Shown: piece after piece, positions 29,811-37,582 of the stretch
How positions within the stretch are numbered: position 1 is the first letter of the stretch
Layout: every line of letters begins with the position of its first letter
NCBI RefSeq assembly: GCF_021545335.1
Contig: NZ_CP089312.1
Span: 2,108,001 to 2,172,000, forward strand
Source: Streptomyces sp. GQFP
GTDB taxonomy: Bacteria; Actinomycetota; Actinomycetes; Streptomycetales; Streptomycetaceae
Direction of reading: 5' to 3'
DNA length: 64,000 nt
The notes under the pieces: generated by a model
Database searches by the model: none
What the model was told of the DNA's origin: nothing
The model's input: only the letters and a program-made list of their open reading frames with translations
Position numbers and translations under genes: made by a program

Positions 29811-32192
29811 TGTGAGCCGGGGTTTGGGGGCGTCCGTGCGTCCGGTGCGGGGGCGTCGGCTGCCCGCGCGGTACGGCGCCGGCCAGACGACGCCCGGACC
29901 CTCGTACCCCTGCTCGGCCGCCGCGTGCAGGGTCCAGTTCGGGTCGTAGAGATGGGGGCGGGCAAGGGCGCACAGGTCCGTACGGCCCGCCAGGATCAGG
30001 GAGTTGACGTCGTCCCAGGAGGAGATCGCGCCGACGGCGATCACCGGGGCGCCGGTCTCGTGGCGGATGCGGTCGGCGAACGGGGTCTGGTAGGAACGGC
30101 CGTACTCCGGACGCTCGTCGGCCACGACCTGCCCGGTCGACACGTCGATCGCGTCGGCGCCGTGGTCGACGAAGGCCCGCGCGATCGTGACGGCGTCCTC
30201 AGCCGTGGTACCCCCGTCGGCCCAGTCGGTGGCCGAGATACGAACGGTCATGGGCCGCTCGTCCGGCCACACCTCCCGTACGGCGTCGAAGACTTCGAGG
30301 GGGAAGCGGAGACGGGCGGCGAGCGGCCCGCCGTACACGTCCGTGCGGTGGTTGGTGAGCGGGGAGAGGAAGCCGGAGAGCAAGTAGCCGTGCGCGCAGT
30401 GGAGTTCGAGGAGATCGAAGTCCGCGTCGGCGGCTCGGCGGGCGGCTGCGGTGAACTGCTCGCGGATGGCGGCGAGTTGGGTGCGGGTGAGTTCGTGCGG
30501 GGTCTGGCTGCCGGGTCGGTACGGGATCGGGGAGGCCGCGACGAGCGGCCAGTTGCCGTCGCCCGCCAGCGGCTCGTCCATGCCCTCCCACATCAGCTTC
30601 GTAGAGCCCTTGCGGCCGGAGTGGCCGAGCTGGATGCCGAGTGCGGTGCCGGGGGCCTGGGAGTGGATGAATGTGGCTATTCGCCGCCAGGCTTCCGCCT
30701 GTTGGTCGGTGTAAAGGCCGGCGCAGCCCGGGGTGATGCGCCCTTCGGCACTCACGCACACCATCTCGGTCATCACCAGTCCGGCGCCGCCGAGCGCGCG
30801 GGCTCCCAGGTGGACGAGGTGGAAGTCGCCGGGGACGCCGTCGGTGGCCGAGTACATGTCCATGGGGGACACGACGACACGGTTGCGGAGGGTCAGTCCG
30901 CGCAGCCGGAAGGGCGTGAACATGGGTGGGGTGGCGGGCGGGCAGCCGAACTCCCGCTCCACGGCGGCGGTGAAGTGCGGATCGCGCAGCCGCAGGTTGT
31001 CGTGGGTGACGCGGCGGCTACGGGTGAGGAGGTTGAACGCGAACTGGCGGGGCGGCTGGTCGAGATAGAGGGGCAGGTTCTCGAACCACTCCAGACTGGC
31101 GCGGGCCGCCCGTTGCGTGGATTCGACAACAGGCCGCCGCTCCTCCTCGTACGCCGCCAGCGCCTCGGCGAGCGTCGGCCGCTCCTCCAGACAGGCGGCG
31201 AGCGCGAGGGCGTCCTCGACGGCGAGCTTGGTGCCGGAGCCGATGGAGAAGTGGGCGGTGTGGGCGGCGTCCCCGAGGAGGACGACGTTGCCGTGGGACC
31301 AGCGGTCGTTGACGACCGTACGGAAGGTGGTCCAGGTGGACTTGTTGGCGCGCAGGGGGCGTCCGCCGAGGGCGTCGGCGAAGATTTTCGCGCAGCGGTC
31401 GACGGAGGGGCCTGTGTTCGATTCGTTCGGTTCGTTTTCGTTTTCGTTTTCGTTGAAGCCTGCTGCCCGCCATACCTCTTCCCGCATCTCGACGATCACG
31501 GTCGAGGCGTCGGGGGCGTACGGGTATCCGTGGAGCTGCATCACGCCGTGCTCCGTCTCCGCGATCTCGAAGCGGAAGGCGTCGAAGGCGAAGTCGGCAG
31601 CGAGCCAGAGGTAGCGGCAGCGGTGGGTGGTCAGCCGGGGCCGGAACTCCTGGGCGTAGGCCTCGCGTGTGGTGCTGTGGACTCCGTCGGCGGCGATGAC
31701 CAGGTCGTACGTCTCCGCCAGCCACGCCGGGTACGGCGCCTCCGTACGGAAGCGCAGCTCGACGCCGAGTTCGCGGCAGCGGGCGTGCAGGATTTCCAGG
31801 AGCTGTTGTCTGCCTAGGGCGGCGAAGCCGTGTCCTCCGGAGGTGTGGCGGGTGGTGCGGTGGACGATGTCTATGTCGTCCCAGCGGGTGAAGTGCTGTT
31901 GCAGGGCTTCGTAGACGGCGGGGTCGGCGTGTTCTATGCCGCCGAGGGTTTCGTCGGAGAGGACGACGCCGAAGCCGAAGGTGTCGTCGGGGGCGTTGCG
32001 TTCCCAGAGGGTGATTTTGCGGGTGGGGTCGAGGCGTTTGAGGAGGGCGGCGGCGTAGAGGCCGCCTGGGCCGCCGCCGATGATCGCGATGCGTTTGGGG
32101 TGGCTGGTCCTTGTCGGCGGCTGCGGGTGCGCTGTGGCTGGTCGCGCAGTTCCCCGCGCCCCTAGGTGGGCTGCCCCTGAAGTCGGATTCAT
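29799..32192 (-). CDS. Bifunctional 2-aminobenzoyl-CoA (or salicylyl-CoA) monooxygenase/reductase
   Basis: A 797-residue two-domain flavoenzyme. Residues about 28-410 are a class A FAD monooxygenase (IAIIGGGPGGLYAAALL, the DG motif DLVIAADGVHSTTR, and GDAAHTAHFSIGSGTKLAVED); about 420-780 are an Old Yellow Enzyme-type TIM barrel (VVSPMDMYSATDGVP, HCAHGYLLSGFLSP). This fusion is known for 2-aminobenzoyl-CoA monooxygenase/reductase and annotated salicylyl-CoA 5-hydroxylases. ATG 32192 overlaps the enoyl-CoA hydratase stop as ATGA. Residues about 5-27 are encoded by the dispersed repeat, and an in-frame hexamer repeat encodes NENENENEPNESN in the monooxygenase domain. Confidence 0.87.
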   Translation of the reverse strand: MNPTSGAAHLGARGTARPATAHPQPPTRTSHPKRIAIIGGGPGGLYAAALLKRLDPTRKITLWERNAPDDTFGFGVVLSDETLGGIEHADPAVYEALQQHFTRWDDIDIVHRTTRHTSGGHGFAALGRQQLLEILHARCRELGVELRFRTEAPYPAWLAETYDLVIAADGVHSTTREAYAQEFRPRLTTHRCRYLWLAADFAFDAFRFEIAETEHGVMQLHGYPYAPDASTVIVEMREEVWRAAGFNENENENEPNESNTGPSVDRCAKIFADALGGRPLRANKSTWTTFRTVVNDRWSHGNVVLLGDAAHTAHFSIGSGTKLAVEDALALAACLEERPTLAEALAAYEEERRPVVESTQRAARASLEWFENLPLYLDQPPRQFAFNLLTRSRRVTHDNLRLRDPHFTAAVEREFGCPPATPPMFTPFRLRGLTLRNRVVVSPMDMYSATDGVPGDFHLVHLGARALGGAGLVMTEMVCVSAEGRITPGCAGLYTDQQAEAWRRIATFIHSQAPGTALGIQLGHSGRKGSTKLMWEGMDEPLAGDGNWPLVAASPIPYRPGSQTPHELTRTQLAAIREQFTAAARRAADADFDLLELHCAHGYLLSGFLSPLTNHRTDVYGGPLAARLRFPLEVFDAVREVWPDERPMTVRISATDWADGGTTAEDAVTIARAFVDHGADAIDVSTGQVVADERPEYGRSYQTPFADRIRHETGAPVIAVGAISSWDDVNSLILAGRTDLCALARPHLYDPNWTLHAAAEQGYEGPGVVWPAPYRAGSRRPRTGRTDAPKPRLTLGS
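32113..32178. repeat. Dispersed GC-rich repeat, short form, inside the monooxygenase gene
   Basis: The element lies in inverse orientation relative to the others: GGCTGCGGGTGCGCTGTGGC, TGGTCGCGCAGTTCC, CCGCGCCCCTAGGTGGGC. On the minus strand it is read through as roughly residues 5-27 of the flavoenzyme, before its FAD-binding motif. The frame differs from that used in the other flavoprotein that carries a copy. Confidence 0.8.
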
Positions 32193-33022
32193 TTGCCGCG
32201 CCACTTCGGGGGGCGCTTCTGCGTGAACGCCTGGTGGAATTCCTTGTAGTCCTCGCCGGTCATGAGGAGGGCCTGAGTGGCGGCGTCAAGCTCCACCGAT
32301 GCCGCCAAGGGCATGTCGAGTTCGGCGGTGAGGAGGGCTTTGGTCTGGGCGTATGCGAGGGCCGGGCCCTCGGCGAGGCGGTGGGCCAGGGTTTTGGCGG
32401 CCTCGTCGGCTCGGCCCTCGTCGGTGAGTTCGCTGATGAGGCCGATGCGTTCGGCCTCGGGGGCGCGTACGGGTTCGCCGAGCATCAGGAGGCGGGTCGC
32501 GTGGCCGAGTCCGACGACCCGGGGCAGCAGGTAGGCGGCGCCCATGTCGCCGCCGGAGAGGCCGACCCGGGTGAAGAGGAAGGCGAAGCGGGCACTGGGG
32601 TCGGCGACGCGGAAGTCGGCGGCCAGGGCGAGGACCGCTCCGGCGCCCGCCGCCACGCCGTGCACCGCCGCGATCACCGGGAACGGGCACTCCCGTACGG
32701 CCCGTACGACCTGCCCGGTCATCCGGTTGAAGTCGAGCAGCTGGGCGGTGTCCATGGACAGGGTCGCGCCGATGATCTCGTCGACGTCGCCGCCCGAGCA
32801 GAAGCCGCGGCCCTCCCCGGCCAGCACCAGCGCCCGTACGGACCGATCCCGGGACAGCTCGGCGAGCAGATCGCGCAGGTCGGCGTAGGCGCCGAAGGTG
32901 AGGGCGTTGAGTTTCTCGGGGCGGGCGAGGGTGACGGTGGCCACGCCGGTGGGGGCGAGGTCGAGGCGGATGTGGTGCCAGGTGGAGGTGCGGGGGGTCG
33001 AGCCGGTGAAAGGACTCACCAT
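32189..33022 (-). CDS. Enoyl-CoA hydratase/isomerase family protein
   Basis: A 277-residue crotonase-fold enzyme. The oxyanion-hole segments are LAGEGRGFCSGGDVDEI (about 66-82) and AAVHGVAAGAGAVLALAADF (about 118-137), followed by FLFTRVGLSGGDMGAAYLLPRVVG. The Glu-rich position is replaced by GGDMGA, common in aromatic-degradation paralogues. It is the first gene of a two-gene operon with the bifunctional monooxygenase. No Shine-Dalgarno sequence precedes ATG 33022, suggesting a leaderless mRNA. Probable job: hydrating an unsaturated ring-derived acyl-CoA. Confidence 0.88.
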   Translation of the reverse strand: MVSPFTGSTPRTSTWHHIRLDLAPTGVATVTLARPEKLNALTFGAYADLRDLLAELSRDRSVRALVLAGEGRGFCSGGDVDEIIGATLSMDTAQLLDFNRMTGQVVRAVRECPFPVIAAVHGVAAGAGAVLALAADFRVADPSARFAFLFTRVGLSGGDMGAAYLLPRVVGLGHATRLLMLGEPVRAPEAERIGLISELTDEGRADEAAKTLAHRLAEGPALAYAQTKALLTAELDMPLAASVELDAATQALLMTGEDYKEFHQAFTQKRPPKWRGK

Positions 33023-33032
33023 TCGAAGTTAT

Positions 33033-33060
33033 CACTCATCCATGACTGTCGTCATGAGTG
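33033..33060. promoter_or_regulatory. Nested dyad upstream of the hydratase-monooxygenase operon
   Basis: CACTCAT (33033-33039) pairs with ATGAGTG (33054-33060), and inside it ATGAC (33042-33046) pairs with GTCAT (33051-33055). The dyad ends 11 bases from the start codon, where it would overlap the promoter of a leaderless transcript. It is a good repressor-site candidate, although it does not resemble the array before paaX. Confidence 0.5.
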
Positions 33061-33279
33061 CGCGATAGGGGTGGTGGGGCGCGCGGTCTGTTTCGGTGAT
33101 CCGGGCGCGTCACGAGGTGTCAATAGCGCGGTAACAGTGGGAGTGGTTGTGGGAGACGGGCCGTTGGTCTGGGTAAGCCGACGGTGAGCGGGGCCCAAGG
33201 TCCCGTGCGGCGCCCGACAAATGCCTCTGCCGGACCTCGCCGTACCATTCCTATTGTTGAAAGCAGGACAGCCTGCTCC

Positions 33280-33732
33280 ATGAACGGAACCGCCTTGCAA
33301 GAGCCCTCCGCCCCCGCCTCCTGGCGTATCGCCCTGCCGCACACCGCCGCGGCGGTGCCCGTCGCCCGTGCGCTGGTCCGTACGGCCCTGGCCGAGCTGG
33401 AACACGCGGCGGCGGACTGCGACACGGCGGAGCTGCTCACCGCGGAGCTGGTGGCCAACGCCGTGGAGCACACGGCGGGGGACGCGCCGATAGAGCTGGT
33501 GGTGGAGCTGATGCCGAACAGCTGCCAGGTCGAGGTGCACGATCCCGATCCGGCGCCGCCGGGGAATCTGACGCGGCCGGTGTCCGAGGAGCCGGATCCC
33601 TGGCAGGAACATGGTCGGGGGTTGCTGCTGATCCGCACACTGAGCTCGTCCTGCGGCCACCGGGCCACGGAATCGGGCAAGGCGGTGTGGTTCAGGGTGC
33701 CGGTGGTACCGGCGCAGTGGCGTCGTTCGTAG
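33280..33732 (+). CDS. Anti-sigma-type HATPase regulatory protein (RsbW-like)
   Basis: A 150-residue stand-alone GHKL ATPase domain. The N box is ELLTAELVANAVEHTAG (about 55-72), the G1 box is VEVHDPDP and the G2 region is EHGRGLLLIRTLSSSCGHR. Streptomycetes encode dozens of such proteins; many act as anti-sigma factors or partner with STAS antagonists. ATG 33280 overlaps no other gene. The AGGA that could serve as Shine-Dalgarno sequence sits inside the hairpin AGCAGG-ACAG-CCTGCT (33262-33277), so initiation may be structure-dependent. In-frame GTG 33184 is an alternative, less likely start. Confidence 0.85.
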   Translation: MNGTALQEPSAPASWRIALPHTAAAVPVARALVRTALAELEHAAADCDTAELLTAELVANAVEHTAGDAPIELVVELMPNSCQVEVHDPDPAPPGNLTRPVSEEPDPWQEHGRGLLLIRTLSSSCGHRATESGKAVWFRVPVVPAQWRRS

Positions 33733-33734
33733 GG

Positions 33735-33995
33735 TTTTCTTCGCCCCCGCCGCCCCTACCCGTCCCATCCCGTTCCTGGGGGCTCCGCCCCCAGACCCCC
33801 GCTGTCGGCCTGAACGGCCTCGTCCTCAAACGCCGGACGGGCTGGATGGTGCCGGCCGGGGCTTGATCTTTCAGCCCAGGCCCAGGCATTTCAGCCCGTC
33901 CGGCGTTTGAGGACGAGCGCGTTTTAGCGCGATACGGGGGTTCGGGGGCGGAGCCCCCGAGGATGGGACGGGTAGGGGCGGCGGGGGCGAGGAAA
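33735..33995. repeat. Composite inverted repeat between convergent genes, copy 1
   Basis: Outer arms read CTTCGCCCCCGCCGCCCCTA and its complement near 33975-33995; inner arms are GGGGGCTCCGCCCCC and GGGGGCGGAGCCCCC; the innermost are CGTCCTCAAACGCCGGACGG and its inverse CCGTCCGGCGTTTGAGGACG. The same order recurs at 38489-38688. It lies between the convergent HATPase and carbamoyltransferase genes and would form long hairpins at both transcript ends, so it may act as a bidirectional terminator or mRNA stabiliser. Confidence 0.85.
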
Positions 33996-33997
33996 CT

Positions 33998-35008
33998 TCA
34001 CGCCAGCGTCGCGACCAGCACCGCCTTGATCGTGTGCAGCCGGTTCTCCGCCTCGTCGAAGACGACGGAATGCGCCGACTCGAACACCTCGTCCGTGACC
34101 TCCAGCGACTCCAGACCGTACGTCTCGTATATCTCGCGCCCGACCTTCGTACCGAGATCATGAAACGCCGGCAGACAGTGCAGGAACTTCACGTCCGCGT
34201 TCCCCGTCGCCCGCAGCACATCCATCGTCACGGCATACGAAGCCAGCGCAGCGATCCGCTCCGCCCACACACCCTTCGACTCCCCCATCGACACCCACAC
34301 ATCGGTGGCGACGAAGTCGACACCGAGCACGCCCTCCGGCACCGACTCCGTCAGCGTCACCCGCGCCCCACTCGCCTCCGCCAGCTTCCGCGCGTCGGCG
34401 ACGACATCCTCGGCGGGCCAGTACGCCCGCGGCGCGACGATCCGTACGTCCATGCCGAGCAGCGCACCGGTGATCAGATACGAGTTCCCCATGTTGAAGC
34501 GGGCGTCGCCGAGGTAGGCGAAGGCGATCTCCTTCAACGACCTGCCGCCGCCGTGTTCGATCATCGTCAGTACGTCGGCCAGCATCTGGGTGGGATGCCA
34601 GTCGTCGGTCAGCCCGTTGAACACCGGCACGCCCGCGTACGCCGCCAGCTCCTCCACCGCCGCCTGACTGTCACCCCGGAACTCGATCCCGTCGTACATC
34701 CGCCCGAGCACCCGAGCCGTGTCCTTCACCGACTCCTTGTGCCCAATCTGCGAGCCCGACGGGTCGAGGTACGTCGTCGAGGCACCCTGATCCGCCGCCG
34801 CGACCTCGAACGCACAGCGCGTACGCGTCGAAGTCTTCTCGAAGATCAGCGCGATGTTCTTGCCTGCCAGATACCGCGTCTCGGTCCCGGCCTTCTTCGC
34901 CGCCTTCAGCTCCGCGGCGAGATCGAGCAGCCCACGGAACTCCTCCTCGGTGAAGTCCAGCTCCTTGAGGAAGTGGCGCCCGGCGAGGGCGGTCGGGACA
35001 GTCGCCAT
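33998..35008 (-). CDS. argF: Ornithine carbamoyltransferase (catabolic, arcB-like context)
   Basis: A 336-residue ornithine carbamoyltransferase. The carbamoyl-phosphate motif STRTRCAFE is at about residues 56-64, HPTQ in [11 protein letters not shown] and the ornithine motifs [11 protein letters not shown] and [10 protein letters not shown] are all intact. Lying 91 bases downstream of arcA on the same strand, it most likely serves the arginine deiminase pathway (citrulline to ornithine plus carbamoyl phosphate). A biosynthetic role is also possible, since the enzyme is reversible. ATG 35008 has GGAG eight bases upstream. No carbamate kinase or antiporter gene is nearby. Confidence 0.92.
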   Translation of the reverse strand: MATVPTALAGRHFLKELDFTEEEFRGLLDLAAELKAAKKAGTETRYLAGKNIALIFEKTSTRTRCAFEVAAADQGASTTYLDPSGSQIGHKESVKDTARVLGRMYDGIEFRGDSQAAVEELAAYAGVPVFNGLTDDWHPTQMLADVLTMIEHGGGRSLKEIAFAYLGDARFNMGNSYLITGALLGMDVRIVAPRAYWPAEDVVADARKLAEASGARVTLTESVPEGVLGVDFVATDVWVSMGESKGVWAERIAALASYAVTMDVLRATGNADVKFLHCLPAFHDLGTKVGREIYETYGLESLEVTDEVFESAHSVVFDEAENRLHTIKAVLVATLA

Positions 35009-35045
35009 GGGGGCGCTCCAAGTGATCCGGCAGTACGTACATGAC

Positions 35046-35065
35046 ATAGACGAATGGAAGTCTAT
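35046..35065. promoter_or_regulatory. Inverted repeat in the arcA-argF gap
   Basis: ATAGAC and GTCTAT are separated by 8 bases, 38 bases upstream of the carbamoyltransferase start, next to an unusually AT-rich stretch (TTACATTTATATACGG at 35074-35089). An internal promoter with an operator is likely. Similarity to a typical ArgR box is weak. Confidence 0.45.
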
Positions 35066-35099
35066 ACGACTCCTTACATTTATATACGGCCAGATTCTC

Positions 35100-36326
35100 C
35101 TAGGTCACGGCATCCCGCTGCACCGGGCAGCTCATACACCGCGGCCCACCCCTCCCCCGCCCCAGCTCACTGCCCGGGATCTCTATCACCTCGATGCCCT
35201 GCTTCCGCAGATGCGTGTTCGTGGTCGCGTTGCGCTCGTACGCGACCACGACTCCCGGCTCGACAGCGAGGACGTTGCAGCCGTCGTCCCACTGCTCGCG
35301 CTCGGCCGCGTGCACGTCCTGGGTCGCGGTCAGGACACGGATCTCGCTGAGGCCGAGTGCTGCGGCGATCGCCCGGTGCATGTGCTCCGGCGGATGGTCG
35401 GTGACCTTCAACTCCTTGTCCCCGACGCCCGGTTCGATGGTGTACGAGCGGAGCATGCCGAGCCCGGCGTACTGGGTGAAGGTGTCTCCGTCGACCATCG
35501 TCATCACGGTGTCGAGGTGCATGAACGCGCGCCGCTTGGGCATGTCGAGCGCCACGATCGTCTCGGCGGACCCGGCGGCGAAGAGCTTGTGCGCGAGCAT
35601 CTCGACCGCCTGGGGCGTGGTGCGCTCGCTCATCCCGATGAGTACGGCGCCGTTGCCGATGACGAGGACGTCCCCGCCCTCGATGGTGGAGGGGTAGTCC
35701 GCCTGCCCCTCCGACCAGAGGCGGAAGGTTTCGCCACGGAAGAGGGGATGGTGCCGGTAGATCGCCTCGAAGTGCACGGTCTCCCGCTGGCGGGCCGGCC
35801 AGCGCATCGCGTTGATGGAGACGCCGTCGTAGATCCAGGCCGAGGTGTCACGGGTGAAGAGGTGGTTGGGGAGGGGGCCGAGGAGGAAGTCGTCCAGCTC
35901 CATGACATGGAAGCGGACCGAGGTCGGCTCCGCGTGCGCGGCGAGGAACTCGCGCTTGGTGATGCCGCCGATGAGCAGCTCGGCCAGCTCGGCGGCGGGC
36001 AGGTTCTCGAAGGCGGCCCGGAGATGGTCGGTGGCGAGCGGGCCGTACTCCTTCTCGTCGAAGACGCGGTCCAGTACGAGTGTCCGGGCCACCGGGATCG
36101 CCAGGGCTTCGGTGAGCAGGTCGCCGAAGAGATGGACGGCGACGCCCCGGTCGCGCAGGACGTCGGCGAAACCGTCATGCTCGGCGCGCGCACGGCGCAC
36201 CCACAGCAGGTCGTCGAAGAGAAGGGCGTCCTTATTACTGGGGGTGAGCCTTTTGAGCTCTAGGTCCGGCCGGTGCAGGATGACGCGGCGCAGCCGCCCG
36301 GCCTCGGAGTCGACATGGAATCCCAT
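35100..36326 (-). CDS. arcA: Arginine deiminase
   Basis: A 408-residue arginine deiminase of normal length. Substrate and catalytic motifs visible are [46 protein letters not shown] and the C-terminal GGPRCMSCP with nucleophile Cys397. It hydrolyses L-arginine to citrulline and ammonia. ATG 36326 has AGGA seven bases upstream; a longer in-frame start overlaps the promoter region and was rejected. Together with the adjacent carbamoyltransferase it gives arginine to ornithine. ATP recovery needs a carbamate kinase encoded elsewhere. Confidence 0.93.
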   Translation of the reverse strand: MGFHVDSEAGRLRRVILHRPDLELKRLTPSNKDALLFDDLLWVRRARAEHDGFADVLRDRGVAVHLFGDLLTEALAIPVARTLVLDRVFDEKEYGPLATDHLRAAFENLPAAELAELLIGGITKREFLAAHAEPTSVRFHVMELDDFLLGPLPNHLFTRDTSAWIYDGVSINAMRWPARQRETVHFEAIYRHHPLFRGETFRLWSEGQADYPSTIEGGDVLVIGNGAVLIGMSERTTPQAVEMLAHKLFAAGSAETIVALDMPKRRAFMHLDTVMTMVDGDTFTQYAGLGMLRSYTIEPGVGDKELKVTDHPPEHMHRAIAAALGLSEIRVLTATQDVHAAEREQWDDGCNVLAVEPGVVVAYERNATTNTHLRKQGIEVIEIPGSELGRGRGGPRCMSCPVQRDAVT

Positions 36327-36460
36327 ACCCCCATCCTGACCACTCCGCATCGCGTTCACCCACTGGTCGGCGGATATCCGGCGGATACAGGGGTAACCCT
36401 CGCCACACCACTCCCCCCGCCACTCCTCCCACCCCACCTCACCCCGCCCCATCTCGTCCC

Positions 36461-36507
36461 CTTGACGATAAGCAGATGGACCGAATATCGTCTACTTGAC
36501 GACAAGT
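36461..36507. promoter_or_regulatory. Operator cluster between arcA and the SPFH gene
   Basis: CTTGACGA occurs at 36461-36468 and 36495-36502. GACGATA (36464-36470) pairs with TATCGTC (36486-36492), and ACTTG-ACGA-CAAGT (36494-36507) is a separate dyad. This AT-richer patch is the only clear regulatory signal in the 254-base divergent gap. Confidence 0.5.
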
Positions 36508-36580
36508 GGTGCGGAGGGCGCGTCGCCGGCACACGGACGGCGCGCCCTCCGCACCGGACGAGGGGATGGACGACAGGCAC

Positions 36581-37582
36581 ATGGCCGACATCACCCGGCG
36601 CCTCGGCTGGCGCCATCTGCGAGGCACGCCCACGGCCCACATCCGCCACCAACGCTCCGGCCGACTGGCGCACGACGGTCCCGGGCTCAGCTTCTGGTTC
36701 CGCGCGCTGACCGCCACGCTGTCCGAAGTCCCGGTCGACGACCGGGAGTTGGCGATGACCTTCCATGCCCGTACGTCCGACTTCCAGGACGTGGCGGTCC
36801 AGGCGACCGTCACCTACCGCGTCAGCGACCCCGCCCTCGCCGCCACCCGCCTCGACTTCTCCGTCGACCCGGACACGGGCATCTGGCGGGGCGCGCCCCT
36901 GGAGCAGCTGGCCACACTGCTGACGGAGACGGCCCAGCAGCACGCCCTGGACGTCCTGGCCCGTACGCCGTTGGCGGCCGCGCTGGTCGACGGGGTGGCG
37001 TCGGTGCGGGAACGGGTCGCGGCGGGGCTGGGCGCCGAGCCGCGCCTCCCGGCCACGGGCATCGAGGTGGTGGCCGTACGGGTGGTGGCGCTGCGGCCGG
37101 AACCCGAGGTGGAGCGGGCGCTCCGCACCCCGGCCCGCGAGCAGATCCAGCAGGAGGCCGACCGGGCGACGTACGAACGCCGAGCGGTGGCCGTGGAACG
37201 CGAGCGGACCATCGCCGAGAACGAACTGGCCAGCCAGATCGAACTCGCCAGGAGGGAGGAGCAGTTGGTCGACCAGCGGGGTACGAACGCCCGCCGGGAG
37301 GCCGAGGAGTACGCGGCGGCCGACGCGGTACGGGCGGACGCGGAAGCGGCACGAGTGGTACGGCTGGCGGAGGCGGAGGCCGCGAGCGTGCGGGGCGTGG
37401 GCGAAGCGCGAGCCGAGGCCCAGGCGGCGTGGCTGCGTGCCCACGCCGACGCGGACGTGGCGCTGCTGCACGCCCTGACGGGCACGCGGCTCGCGGAGAA
37501 CCTGCCCCGCATCGACAGTGTGACGGTGTCACCGGACGTCCTGACCGGCCTGCTGGCCAGGCTGGGAGGAGCGCAGCAGTGA
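36581..37582 (+). CDS. SPFH/Band-7 domain protein
   Basis: A 333-residue cytoplasmic SPFH (stomatin/prohibitin-like) protein. The SPFH core (about residues 40-185: PGLSFWFRALTATLSEVPVDD, FQDVAVQATVTYRVSDPAL) leads into an Ala/Glu/Arg-rich coiled coil (about 190-285) and a short helical end. No transmembrane or signal segment is seen, unlike flotillins. It is followed, with a 4-base GTGA overlap, by an NAD-kinase-like gene, so the two products probably act together. ATG 36581 gives the conserved MADITRRLGW start; ATG 36566 and GTG 36506 are possible alternatives. Function unknown. Confidence 0.82.
   Translation: MADITRRLGWRHLRGTPTAHIRHQRSGRLAHDGPGLSFWFRALTATLSEVPVDDRELAMTFHARTSDFQDVAVQATVTYRVSDPALAATRLDFSVDPDTGIWRGAPLEQLATLLTETAQQHALDVLARTPLAAALVDGVASVRERVAAGLGAEPRLPATGIEVVAVRVVALRPEPEVERALRTPAREQIQQEADRATYERRAVAVERERTIAENELASQIELARREEQLVDQRGTNARREAEEYAAADAVRADAEAARVVRLAEAEAASVRGVGEARAEAQAAWLRAHADADVALLHALTGTRLAENLPRIDSVTVSPDVLTGLLARLGGAQQ

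Noticed and set aside
29799..32192. Two separate genes for the monooxygenase and the Old Yellow Enzyme-type reductase
   Set aside because: The frame is continuous with no internal stop, and the two-domain fusion is a known architecture.
33735..33995. Insertion sequence with terminal inverted repeats
   Set aside because: There is no transposase frame between the arms and the arms are nested in three layers; it fits a structured intergenic repeat better.
35046..35065. Classical ArgR box between arcA and argF
   Set aside because: The dyad ATAGAC/GTCTAT does not match the usual ARG-box pattern; kept only as an unassigned operator candidate.
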